Shown here piece after piece: positions 24,375 to 35,075 of a stretch of 64,000 bases of DNA. The notes below the pieces were generated by a model. It searched no databases and had not been told where the DNA came from. It saw nothing but the letters and a program-made list of their open reading frames with translations. Both the position numbers and the translations under genes were made by a program. Source of the stretch: Cavia porcellus (Eukaryota > Chordata > Mammalia > Rodentia > Caviidae). How positions within the stretch are numbered: the first letter of the stretch is position 1; the number at the start of each line of letters is the position of its first letter. The stretch lies in assembly GCF_034190915.1 (NCBI RefSeq), contig NW_026947489.1, positions 62,682,001 to 62,746,000 on the forward strand. Reading direction: 5' to 3'.

Positions 24375-26360
24375 AGATCTTTTACTTCTTTTGTGAGATT
24401 AATTCCTGAGTATTTCATTTGTTTGGATGCTAATGTGATGTGTGTGGCTTCTCTCATTTCTCTCTCAGTGATTTTGTTGTATAGTAATATATACAACAAA
24501 TATGCCTTAATAGTATAGAAATACTATTGATTTTTGAATATTGATTTTGTATCCAGCTACATTGTTGAGTTTATTTAATATATCTAGTCGTCTTTCAATG
24601 GAATTGTGGGGGTCCTCTATGTAGAGTATCATGTTATCTGCAAATAATGATAATTTAACTTCCTCTTTTCCTATCTTTGCTCCTTTTATTTTCTCTCTTC
24701 TCTAATTGTTCTGGCTAGTATTTCCAGTATTATGTTGAATAGGAGCAGTGATAAGGGACATCTTGTCTTGTGCCTGATTTTAAGGTAAAGTCTTTCAGTT
24801 TTTGGTCATTTAATATGATGCTGGCTGTTGGTTTGTCATAGATGGGCTTTATCATATTTAGGTAAAGACCATCTATTCCAATTTTCTGTAAGGTTCTTAT
24901 CGTGAATGAATGTTGGGGTTTATCAAAAGCTTTTTCTGCATCTATAGAAATGATCATGTGATTCTTACTTTTGGCTCTATTGATATGGTGGGTTACATTT
25001 CTTGATTTACATATGTTGAACCATCCCTGCATGCCTGGGATGAATCCCACTTGGTCCGGGTGTATGATCTTTTTTTAAAATTTTATTTAAAAGGAAAAAG
25101 AGAAAAAACTAAACAAAACAAAGCAGTGTAAGTGTACAAGTAATACAGAACTACAAAAAAAAAAAAAACAGTAAGAAATCACCAGTTAATAGATTACATA
25201 TTATCATCTTAGAGATAGTTGCTCAAGTCACAGTATCAAAGCATATAAAGTGGACATTCAAATAGTGAGACTACAAACAGTTGTGTTCAATGATCCAACC
25301 AAAAACATTAACATGGTCAGCTATTTAACAACCCTAAACACACTTGCTGTTGTATCTTTTAGAGCACTTTTTTTCCTTCTCTTTTTTACAACAAAGTTTA
25401 CACATTTTGTGTTTTATTACTCCTTAGTTCTTATTACTTTGGGGGGAGGGGTAGAGAACAAAGTCAAATATGGCAAAACAAAGCTGTCAGTCAAAACCAA
25501 GGATAGACATAGCACATGATGTAAAAACAGAGTACAAGGTTATCAACAATGGTTAGCATAATGTCTCTTGTTTCCTTAAAAAGAATTGTCTGTCTCATTA
25601 GGTATTATAAAGTTGAACAAAACGTAAACATTACAGGACTTCCAAAGGAGACAATAGTCAAACCAGAATGGGCATCTTAGTGAATCTTATTGCCTTCAAA
25701 GTAGTTGCCTATACCCTCAAACTTGATACTATCATACAGAATGGAACAGAGTCTAATCAGTCAAAACAAGATAGTGGGAGTATTACATGACTTCAAAACA
25801 AGTTAATAGGAAATCAAAAAAAGTTACTATTATATATCCTGCTAAATTTTTTTATTTTTCCCCTTAATTAAAAAACCATAAAAAATAACTAAATAATTTT
25901 TGAATGAATAAGAGAGAGATTGAAATAAATGAGGACATAACAATATAACAATACAGGTCAAAGCATGAATATTTCAGCAACCTAGTGCTTCACCACCAAA
26001 TAACCCAATGTAATAGTAGTTACCATAGTGTCTGTCTTTTCCCTTGAAATATTTGAATAAAACTTCATATACTATGGCTTCACATATTTCCATATCAAGA
26101 AGCCCAGAATAAAGCCTTTCCAATTAGTAACTGAAAACTTTATAAGGCTTCAAGGCCACATAATGGGGAATCATGATTAACACACATTTTTATATATTTG
26201 AATCATTACTTACATTAAGGAAACTATTCGGTATTCACACATGCGAGATTGATTTATTTCACTTATGAGTATGGTCTCAAGCTGCGCCCAATATCTCAAT
26301 GTGATCCTTCTTTATAGCTGAGTAATACTCCATTGTATAGAAATACCACAAGTTTTTTAT

Positions 26361-29300
26361 CTATTCCTCAGTTGATGGACACTTGGGTTGTTTCCAAGAT
26401 CTGGCAATTACAAATTGTGCTGCTATAAACATAGGTGCACATATATCACTGTGGTATGATGCTTTCAGTTCTTCTGGTAATATGCCTAGAAGTGGAACAG
26501 CTGGAATAAATGGGACTTCCAATCCCATCTTTTTGTGAAATGGCCAGACTGACCTCCACAAAGGTTGTACCAGTCTACACTCCCACCAACAGTGTAGGAG
26601 AGTTCCTTTTTCCCCACAGCCTCTCCAGCATTTGTTGTTGTTGGTTTTACTGATCTTGGCCAATCTTTCAGGAGTGAGATGGTATCTCAGTGTGGTTTTA
26701 ATTTGCATTTCTCTAATGACCAATGATGATGAACATTTTTTCAAGTATTTATTTGCCATTTGTATTTCTTCACCTGAGAAGTGTGTATTCATCGCAGATG
26801 TCCATTTTTGTATTGGATCTTTGAATTTTGGGGGTCTGCGTTTTTAATTCTTTATATGTTTTAGACAAGAGTCCCTTGTCTGAGAGAGAGTTCACAAAAA
26901 TCATTTCCCATTTTGTGGGTTTTCTTTTCACTATGCTGGAGATTTCTTTTGACATGCAGAAACTTTTTAATAAGAAGTGGTCCCAGTTATTGATTCTGGG
27001 AAGTATTTCCTGTGTGGTTTGAGTCCTGTTCAGGAATTCTCTACCTACTCCTATGTCTTCAAGGTTTCTACCCAATTTGTCTTCCAATAGATTTAGTGTT
27101 TCTGTTTTAATATTCAGATCTTTGACCCATTTAGATTTTAATTTAGTACATGGTGATAGACATGGGTCTAGCTTTAGTTTTCGGCAAATGGAGAGCCAGT
27201 TTTTCCAGCACCACTTATTAAAGAGACTGTCATTCTTCCAGTGAACCTGCTTGGCTCCTTTATCAAAGATAAGGTGGTTGAGTGTGTTTGTAGTTGTGGT
27301 TGTATCTTCTAATCTATTCCATTGATCTTTGGCTCCGTTTTGATTCCAATACCATGTTGATTTTACTACTGTTGCTTTGTAGTATAACTTCAAGTCAGGA
27401 ATTGTGATGCCTCCTGCCTTGGCTTTGCTGCTTAGAATTGCCTTTGCTATTCTAGGTCTCTTCTGGTTCCAGATGAATTTTAGGAATGATTTCTCTAGAT
27501 CTATAAGGTATGTTGATGGTATTTTTATTAGGATGGCATTGAATGTGTTTAACAGTTTTGGGAGAATGGCCATTTTCACAATGTTTGTTCTTCCTATCCA
27601 TGAGCAAGGGATGTTTTTCCATTTTCTGAGAACATCTTCAATTTCTTTTTTCAGTGTTTTATAATTTTCCTTGTATAGGTCTTTCACTTCTTTCGTAAGA
27701 GTAATTCGTAAATATTTCATTTTTTTGTTTGCTAATTTGAAGAGTGTGGTTTCTCTTATTTCCCTCTCTGTGAATTTGTTGTTCGTGTATAGGAATGCTA
27801 TTGATTTCTGAGTATTGATTTTGTATCCAGCTACATTACTGAATTTGTTTATTGTATCTAAGAGTCTTTCAATGGCGTTTAGGTGGTCTTCTATATAGAG
27901 TACCATATCATCTGCAAACAATGATAATTTAACTTTTTCTTTTCCTATCTTAACCCTTCTATTTCTCTCTCTTGCCTAATTGCTCTGGCCAGCACTTCCA
28001 GTACTATATTAAATAGGAGTGGTGATAAAGGACATCCTTGTCTTGTGCCTGATTTTAAAGTAAAGGCTTTCAATTTTTGGCCATTTAGTATGATGCTGGC
28101 TGTTGGTTTGTCATAAATGTCCTTTATTATATTGAGGTAAAGACCATCTATTCCAATTTTCTGTAAAGTTTGTATCATGAATGAATGTTGGACCTTATCG
28201 AAGGCTTTCTCTGCATCTATATAAATGATCATGTGATTCTTACTTTTGGCTTTATTGATATGGTGGATTACATTTATTGATTTACGTATGTTGAACCATC
28301 CCTGCAGTCCTGGGATGAATCCCACTTGGTCATGATGTATAATCTTCTTGATGAATTGCTGCATCCTATTTGCCAATATTTTATTGAGGATTTTTGCATC
28401 TGTGTTCATTAGGGAGATTGGTCTGTAGTTCTCTTTTTCAGTTGGGTCCTTCTCTGGTTTTGGTACTTGAGTAATACTTGCTTCTAGGAATGATTTAGGA
28501 AGGATTGCTTCCCTTTCAATTTCATTGAAGAGTTTGAGGAGTGTTGGCATTAGGTCATCTTTGTATTTCTTGTGGAATTCTGCAGTGAATCCATCTGGGC
28601 CTGAGCTCTTCTTTGTGGGTAAAGATTTAATTATGTTTTTTATTTCATTAATAGAAATTGGGTTATTCAGTAGTTTTACATCTTCATGACCTAGCTTTGG
28701 TACTGCGTATGCTTCTTGGAATCTGTCTCTTTCCTCTGTTATCAAACCTTTGAGAGTAGAGGTTTTTGAAATAGGTGTTGATGATCTTCTGTATTTGTAT
28801 AGGGTCTGTAGTAATTTCACCTTTTTCACTTTTTATTGCATGAATTTGAGCTTTTTCTTCCCTTTTTTTAAAATAAGGTTGGCTAGGGGCTTGTGGATTT
28901 TATTTATTTTTTGAAAGAACCAGCTCTTTGATTCATTGATTTTTTGGATTTTTTTTGTCTCTATTGCATTGATTTCTGCTCTGATTTTTATAATTTCTTC
29001 TCATCTTTTGGCTTTGGGCTTGACTTGCTCTTCTTTTTCTAGATGTTTGAGGTGTAACATCAGGTTGTTTATTTGTATTCATTCTGTTTTCCTAATGTGG
29101 GAACTCAGTTCAATAAATTTTCCTCTGAAGACAGCTTTCATTGCATCACACGGATTCTGGTAAGTTGTATTTGTGTTTTCATTTGTTTGTAGGTATGCTT
29201 TAATTTCTTCTTTAATTTCATCTGGGACCCACTGATTATTCAAGAGTGTGTTATTCAGTTTCCATGTGCTTGTGAGATTTTTGCGGTATCTTTTTTCATT

Positions 29301-30190
29301 AATTTCTAATTTCATAGCACTATGGTCCGATAGCATGCAAGGGATAATTTCAACCCTTTTGCATTTATTTAAATATGTTCTGTGAATTAACATATGGTCT
29401 ATTTTAGAGAATGACCCATGTACTGCTGAGAAGAATGTGTATTCTGGTGTTGTTCGGTGATATACTCTGTATATGTCTATTGAGTCCATTTATCCACAGG
29501 TGCAATTCAGTTCTTTTATTTCTTTGTTGATTTTCTGTCTGGTTGATCTGTCCATTGGTGTCAATGGTGTGTTAAGATCTCCTGTTAGAATTGTGCTTTT
29601 TCTTTTTCTTTCTTTTTTTTTTTTTTTTTTTTTGTCTTTTTCCTTTTTTATCAGCACCAGGGATCGAACTCACGACTGCTTACAAGGCAGGCGCTTATGC
29701 CGCTGAGCTAAATCTCCAGCCCTCCTGTTAGAATTGTGTTACTGCTAATTTGGTTTTTCATTTCTGTTAGTACTTGTTTTATATAACAGAGTGCTCTGGA
29801 GTCTGGTGCGTATATATTTAAGATAGTTATCTCTTCTTCTTGAAGTTTTCCCCTAACCAGTTTATAGTGTCCTTCTTTATCCCTTCTGATCATTATTGGT
29901 TTGAAATTCAGATTATCTGCAAACAGAATAGCTACCCCTGCTTTTTTGGGGGGTTCCCATTGCATGAAGTATTGTTGTCCATCCATTGACTTTTAGCCTG
30001 TGAGTATCCTTTTGGGTTAGATGGGTTTCTTGTAGACAGCATATGGTTGGATTCTGTTTCTTGATCCATTCTGCCAATCTGTTTCTTTTAATTGGTGCAT
30101 TGAGACCATTTACATTAATGGTTAGAACTGTTCTATATTTGTTTGTTGTTGACATGTTATCTTTTTGCTGTTGCATCTGTATCTTTCCAC
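26361..30190 (-). pseudogene. LINE-1 ORF2 remnant (EN, RT, C-terminal zinc-knuckle-like domain)
   Basis: The endonuclease start (NVNGLNAPIKRNRLAEW, QETH), the SDHSA region, the RT domain ([47 protein letters not shown]) and the [16 protein letters not shown] cysteine/histidine segment are all present in order. The frame is broken in several places, including at 27,921-27,945 next to the catalytic FADD, and by the SINE at 29,596. ORF2 nicks target DNA and reverse transcribes L1 RNA; this copy is inactive. Confidence 0.9.
29596..29721 (-). repeat. tRNA-derived SINE with perfect 17-bp target-site duplication
   Basis: On the minus strand it reads GGCTGGAGATTTAGCTCAGC, then GCGCCTGCCTTG, then GAGTTCGATCCCTGGTGC, then GATAAAAAAGGAAAAAGACA and a long A run. 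The A box and B box (GTTCGATCC) are well preserved. CTCCTGTTAGAATTGTG flanks both sides (29,579-29,595 and 29,722-29,738) with no mismatch. It lies in the ORF2 endonuclease region of the host L1. Confidence 0.95.
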
Positions 30191-30194
30191 TCTG

Positions 30195-31260
30195 TTTAAT
30201 TGTCTGCTTTGTTTAGTGTTTTTTTCCTAAATGTATCTAGGCTGTCTTTCAGTATTCTTTGCAGGGTTGGCTTGGTGATCATGAATATTTTCAGCTATTC
30301 TTTTTCATGGAAGTATCTTATTTCTCCATCAGTTTTAAAGGACAGTTTTGCAGGGTACATCAGCCTAGGTTGGAAATCATTTTTCTTTAGGATCTGAAAT
30401 ACTTCACTCCATGCTCTTCTTGACTTTATTGTTTGTGTTGAGAAGTCTGCTGTGATCCTGTTAGGTTTTCCTTTATAGGTGATCTGTCTTTTCTCTCTGA
30501 CAGCTTGTAATATTCTATTCTTTTATTCAATTTCTGGGATGTTCATTATTATATGTCTGGGTGTAGATTTATTTTGGTTATGGCTATTTGGAGTTCTACG
30601 TGCTTCATTGATCTTGATATCAGTTTCTGATCTCATGTTTGGGAAATTTTCAGCTATTACTTCTCAAATATCCTCTTGACATCCTTTATGTTGTCCCCTT
30701 CTTTTTCATGTATCCCTATCAACCTTATACTGTTCCACTTTGCATTGTCTTGCAGGTGTTGAATTGTTATTTCCTGATTCCCTGTTATTTTTAAAAGACC
30801 TTTCCTTTCCTGTTCGCTAGGTGCAATCTTGTCTTTGAGGTCTGAGATTCCATCTTCACATTCATTGAGGCAGTTTTTACCACTTTCAATGGAGTTTTTG
30901 ATTTCCTGTATATCTCTTTGCATCTGCTTTATGTATTCTGTTTCTTGTATTGTTCATCTAGGGATTCTATCTTTTTGTTTAGGTTCTCCAATTTTTAACT
31001 GTGTCTTCTTTAGATATGTTCAGCATCTCCTTCATTTCTTTTATCATTTCTTCTTTTACCTGAGAGATTATTTCTAGTTTAATTCCTTTAAGGTTTCCCA
31101 GAGTTGCTTCTTTATTTCAGTTACTATTATTTCAGGTATTTCAGGTATGTGGAATGTGTTTTCTTCTATGCATGTGGTTACTAGACTTTCTTGCGATGGG
31201 TGGATGTTTGATGTTGCATTTTGGTCTTTCGTTTTGCCATTTTCCTGTATTTTCAAGCTT
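30195..31260 (-). pseudogene. LINE-1 ORF1 remnant
   Basis: This is the same ORF1 lineage as the intact copy at 34,008: HIPEI near the start, a coiled-coil stretch with MQRDIQEIKNSIES and NECEDGISDLKD, LLKITGNQE, and the RNA-binding region in other frames. Stops and frameshifts are scattered. Confidence 0.85.
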
Positions 31261-31273
31261 CACGTGTTGTTCC

Positions 31274-31655
31274 AAGTGAGGGAGAGAGTTCCCCCAGACC
31301 GTGTCTAGGCCCGACTGGCTGGGCCCACAGGGAACCACAGCCTGGCCCCTCAGGCGAGGAAGAGTGTTTCCTGAGCCTGGGATGGGATTCCATGCCTAGG
31401 CCAAACTGGCTGGGCCCGGCAGGAAACCGCGCGCTGGTCCCCAGGCGACAAAGAGAGTTCCCCTAGACTGGGGTGGGATTCTGTGCGTACCGGACTCACT
31501 GGTCCCCGCAGGAAACTGCAGGCAGATCCCCAGGCAACAAAGAGAATTCCCCCAGACCGGGGTGGGATTCCCAGGGCAGGATTCCTTGCCTAGGCCCCAC
31601 TAGCTGGTCCTGGCAGGAGACCGCGTGCTGGTCCACAGGTGACAAAGAGAGTTGC
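31274..31655 (-). repeat. Tandem LINE-1 5'UTR units of about 90 bp
   Basis: The phrase AGGCGACAAAGAGAGTT and its variants recur at about 31,274 (variant), 31,352, 31,443, 31,532 and 31,637, a period of 89-105 bp. Each unit has a proline-like CCCAGACCGGGGTGGGATTC section and a GGCTGGGCCC/GCAGGAAAC section, and is CpG-containing. Tandem 5'UTR units of this kind act as the internal promoter in some rodent L1 families. Confidence 0.8.
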
Positions 31656-31660
31656 CCCCA

Positions 31661-33362
31661 TCAAATAAAATATTCTAAAGATAGTTAATTAAAGATATGC
31701 CTATATATCAACAACTTAGAACACTTGTCCAATGTAACAGTTAAGGATTTAAGAAATATATAAATAGTTTATGTAAATATTTTTATTTTCCAAGAGTTCT
31801 TTTCTTCTTTTCTTCTCATGTTAGCAGGCCGAAAATTATGTCCTGAGTCCTTAAACTCTTGTTCCTTTTGGATGCATCAGCCTTGGTATAAAAACTCCAA
31901 ACTGCAAATGTGTTCTTTTCAGCCATAGACAGAGCCCACAGTGCCTTGGTCTAGAACAGAGCTAACTACAAAAGCAACTTGATTCTCTGAGCATATGTGA
32001 GGACAGGAGAGGACAATGGAAGAGTTGAGGCTTATCCTCTACTCCTAGGAATAGAAACACATCCCACATCATTGAACTACTCTTCAAATCTGATATTTGA
32101 TATCTTATCAGTTTCTTATTCCCCACTATCCTCAGATGATGTCTGATCACACTGGCCTGTCTTTAGTTAGTATCCTCTCAGGCAGGTTTACCTGGACTTG
32201 CTTATTTGCCCCCTCCATCTTCCTGATTAACACTAAATGCTCATTAGCCCATCCACCTTTCACAATCTACCTACCCAAATGAGCTACATTTCAGAGGATT
32301 CTACACTGTGGATTATGTGTCAATCAAATGAACTCCTTCTTATTTTTTTTGATAAGTGACATGATATCCTCTCACAGGGTTTGGGAGATTTTGAGCAGAG
32401 TTCTCTGGTTCAAACACTTAAAAACAGTTCTGATGTGTCACAAAAAAGAAACACTCATTTAGTGGGAACCAGAATCAAAATCTGAATATTAAGCACATCT
32501 GTAACAACACACATTTTAGAAAATTATGGAAGAAAACACACTTTCAGTATATAATGACAAATGTCTGGAATGCCAGCTGTTCATGAAGCTTTAGCAGAGA
32601 AAATTCTTGAGCCCAGGAGTTTGTTGGTAGCATACTCAGAACAGTAAGTCCCTGTCTTAAATTCAATATAACCATGGGGAGTATGTCATTTGATAAAAAT
32701 ATAAGCAAACATCTAGACATTATAAGAAGTATGAGATAGGTAGAGATCCTATCTACAGAAGAAAAGGCCCTAATTCACTCCTCTGCCATCCCTGCTTCCA
32801 AGTAGGGGGTTGCCTTAAATAGATCAAGGCCACGGCTTGTTAACATTGGGGTCTGAAATCACAACTATCAAAAGCCTCTATCACCACGTTCAAAACAAAG
32901 ATTAATAAACTCTAAGTTAACACATACCTCACAACACACAAATATGAGAAATCATATAAAAAGTTACATCACCAGGTCAGAAGATCTTCCACCCCTAAAA
33001 TTCCAATTCTAGTGATTAGTCCCTTCATATGGTATTCAGAATTCTGATTAAGAAGGAATTGGGCGGAGTGTGTTTTTTATGGTTCAGATCCCAAAATCCT
33101 TCTCCCAGTGAAATCCCTTAAAATCTGGTTAAGACAAAAGTGGTAGTGTCTTGACTTTGTGCATGACCAGAAGCAGGGACTCTGTAATCCCTAGACCTGG
33201 CCAATCACCTTTTGGAACAAACATCTGCATCTTCTAGATAGGTAAGAAAGAAACTATTTGGGAGCTGGCCAGGCTAGCAGTGAGTGACTCATATCAGGTT
33301 GTGTGCCAAGCATCCTAATGTGTAATCTTTAGAACAAGGCCATGGCATTGTGATAAGACAAT
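31661..33362. other. No gene; an old dispersed repeat and a SINE remnant
   Basis: About 32,050-32,280 resembles 50,200-50,440 (shared ATGTCTGATCACACTGGCCTGTCTT-type text), so an old interspersed repeat of unknown class is likely. About 32,568-32,662 looks like a worn B1/7SL SINE (TTGAGCCCAGGAGTTTG ... AGTCCCTGTCTTA). Nothing coding is recognisable. Confidence 0.45.
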
Positions 33363-33376
33363 GAAAGACCTTTCTG

Positions 33377-34007
33377 GACTTCTGCAAGCAGGGAGGGATC
33401 GCAGGTTCCTGAGGCACCTCAGCCTGTGGTGAGTGCCCAGCACAGTCTGCCCAAATCTCAGACTGTTCCGGACCCCCCAGGCTTCTGGGTGCAGTGAAGT
33501 GGAGCAGTGGGTTAGAGGCCACTACAGCCGCCTCCCCATCCCTCCCGGCTACACTTGGAAGTCTGCTGAGCTCCTGACAGATGGGCGGGCCTACACTAAC
33601 CCCTGAGCCCAGCCACGCCTAGCCATCTGCCTGTAGGGGAGGAGCTGGGCGGATCTGGAGTGCCTGCAGAGGTCCCTTCCTTTGCCTAGAGGACTGTGGA
33701 TATCTCTGCAAGCAGGGAGGGATCACAGGCTCCTGAGGCACTGCGGCCTGTGGTGAGCACCCTAACCCGGCTGCGATTGAAGAGCTGTGGATCTTCCAAG
33801 GGGCAGGTGGGCGCACAGTGTCCCTGAGTCCCAGCTTGTCTGGAACTGCAGAGTTCTGAGCAGGCAGAGGAGGGCCACTGGTTCTGTAGGCCCAATGGCT
33901 TGGGGTAGTGCGGTGTCAGAGTCTCAGTAGCTCCAAACATAGAAGGGGATTTTCAACAGATCCTGAGGAAGCTTTCAAATAACACTTGAAACACAGAAAC
34001 ATAGAAA
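33377..34007 (+). promoter_or_regulatory. LINE-1 5'UTR with a partially duplicated unit
   Basis: TCTGCAAGCAGGGAGGGATC and about 40 further bases at 33,381 recur at 33,705 (324 bp apart); after that the two copies diverge. The region is GC-rich, with NF-type and GC-box-like motifs, and is expected to contain the L1 RNA polymerase II promoter. It is unrelated in sequence to the 90-bp 5'UTR units at 31.3 kb. Confidence 0.75.
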
Positions 34008-35015
34008 ATGACAAAACGAAAGACCAAATTACAACCTCAAACCTCCAGCCCATCTCAGGAAACCCTAGGAGCAATGTATATAGAAGAAAATATATCCCAT
34101 ACACCTCATATATCGGACATAATAGCTACTGAAGTTGACAAACAACTCCAGGAAGCTTTAAAGAAATTCAAACTCGAAATAATCTCCCAGATAAAAGAAG
34201 AAATGATAAAAGAAATGAAAGAGATTCTAAATATATCTAAAGAAAACACAGATAAAAAATTGGAGGAACTAAACAAAAAGATAGAATCCCTAGACGAGCA
34301 ATATAAGAAACAAACAGAATACATACTGCAGATGCACAGAGATATACAGGAAATAAAAAACTCCACTGAAAGTTGTAAAAACCGCCTTAATGAAAGTGAA
34401 GATAGAATTTCAGACCTTGAAGACATGGTTGCAGCTAGTGAACAGGAAAGGAAAGATCTTTTAAAAATAACAAGGAATCAGGAAACAACAATTCAACAAC
34501 TGCAAGACGATGCAAAGAAGAATAACATAAGAATGATAGGGATTAATGAAAGAGAGGGAGACAACATAAAGGATGTCAAGAGGATATTTAGAGAAGTAAT
34601 AGCTGAAAATTTCCCAAGCATGAGATCAGAAACTGACATCAAGATCAGTGAAGCATATAGAACTCCAAACACTCATAACCAAAATAAAACTACACCCAGA
34701 CATATAATAATCACCATCCCAGAAATCCAACACAAGAATAGATTATTAAAAGCTGTCAGAGAGAAAAGACAGATCACTTATAAAGGAAAACCTATCAGAA
34801 TCACAGCAGACTTCTCAGCACAAACGATAAAGTCAAGAAGAGCATGGAGTGAAATATTCCAGATCCTAAAGCAAAATGATTTCCAACCAAGACTGATATA
34901 TCCTACAAAACTATCATTCAAAATAGATGGTGCAATACGATACTTCCATGACAAAGAACAGCTGAAGAACTTCATGAACACCAAACCGATCCTGCAAAAA
35001 AATTTGAAAGTTTAG
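34008..35015 (+). CDS. LINE-1 ORF1 protein, intact (335 aa)
   Basis: ORF1p is an RNA-binding nucleic-acid chaperone that forms trimers and coats L1 RNA. The order of parts is as in mammalian ORF1. A polar N-terminus (about 1-45) leads to a long heptad-rich coiled coil (about 50-150, rich in K/E/I/L). An RRM-type region (about 155-250) follows, then a C-terminal domain with TPRHIIITIPEIQHKNR, KGKPIRITADFSAQTIKSRR and PRLIYPTKLSF. The frame is open from the first ATG after the 5'UTR to a TAG, and the length is normal for the family. ORF2 starts 60 bp downstream in the usual L1 arrangement. No lesion is visible, so this protein could be made if the promoter is active. Confidence 0.93.
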   Translation: MTKRKTKLQPQTSSPSQETLGAMYIEENISHTPHISDIIATEVDKQLQEALKKFKLEIISQIKEEMIKEMKEILNISKENTDKKLEELNKKIESLDEQYKKQTEYILQMHRDIQEIKNSTESCKNRLNESEDRISDLEDMVAASEQERKDLLKITRNQETTIQQLQDDAKKNNIRMIGINEREGDNIKDVKRIFREVIAENFPSMRSETDIKISEAYRTPNTHNQNKTTPRHIIITIPEIQHKNRLLKAVREKRQITYKGKPIRITADFSAQTIKSRRAWSEIFQILKQNDFQPRLIYPTKLSFKIDGAIRYFHDKEQLKNFMNTKPILQKNLKV

Positions 35016-35075
35016 ATACACAAAGGAAAAAACCACTAAGCAAAGCAAATAATTAAACAGAACAGAAAGATAAAG

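Larger units (their letters stand above)
18863..25071 (-). mobile_element. LINE-1 3' part, split by a nested half-L1
   Basis: The 3' tail and 3'UTR (18,863 to about 19,500) and the ORF2 end (about 19,500-20,900) stop at 20,900. The element resumes at 24,375 in the same ORF2 position and runs to the RT fingers ([12 protein letters not shown] in relatives) at about 25,065. The two halves read continuously if 20,912-24,374 is removed. The 5' end abuts the tail of the next L1 at 25,072. Frameshifts abound; one long residual frame covers 24,730-25,050. Confidence 0.85.
25072..31660 (-). mobile_element. Nearly full-length LINE-1 with 5'UTR repeats
   Basis: On the minus strand: 5'UTR tandem units (31,655-31,274), ORF1 remnant (about 31,260-30,195), ORF2 in several frames (30,190 to about 26,340), a 3'UTR of about 1.25 kb, and an A-rich tail at 25,072. 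Identity to the plus-strand L1 at 33,377 is high through ORF2 and the 3'UTR. A SINE with a clean target-site duplication sits in the endonuclease region. I did not find a convincing target-site duplication for this L1 itself. Confidence 0.9.

Noticed and set aside
29640..29721. Possible tRNA gene (good A and B boxes)
   Set aside because: Flanking A-tail and target-site duplication show it is a SINE; the anticodon arm does not fold as in a tRNA.
31274..31655. CRISPR-like regular repeats
   Set aside because: Units are contiguous tandem repeats without unique spacers, in an L1 5'UTR of a mammalian genome.
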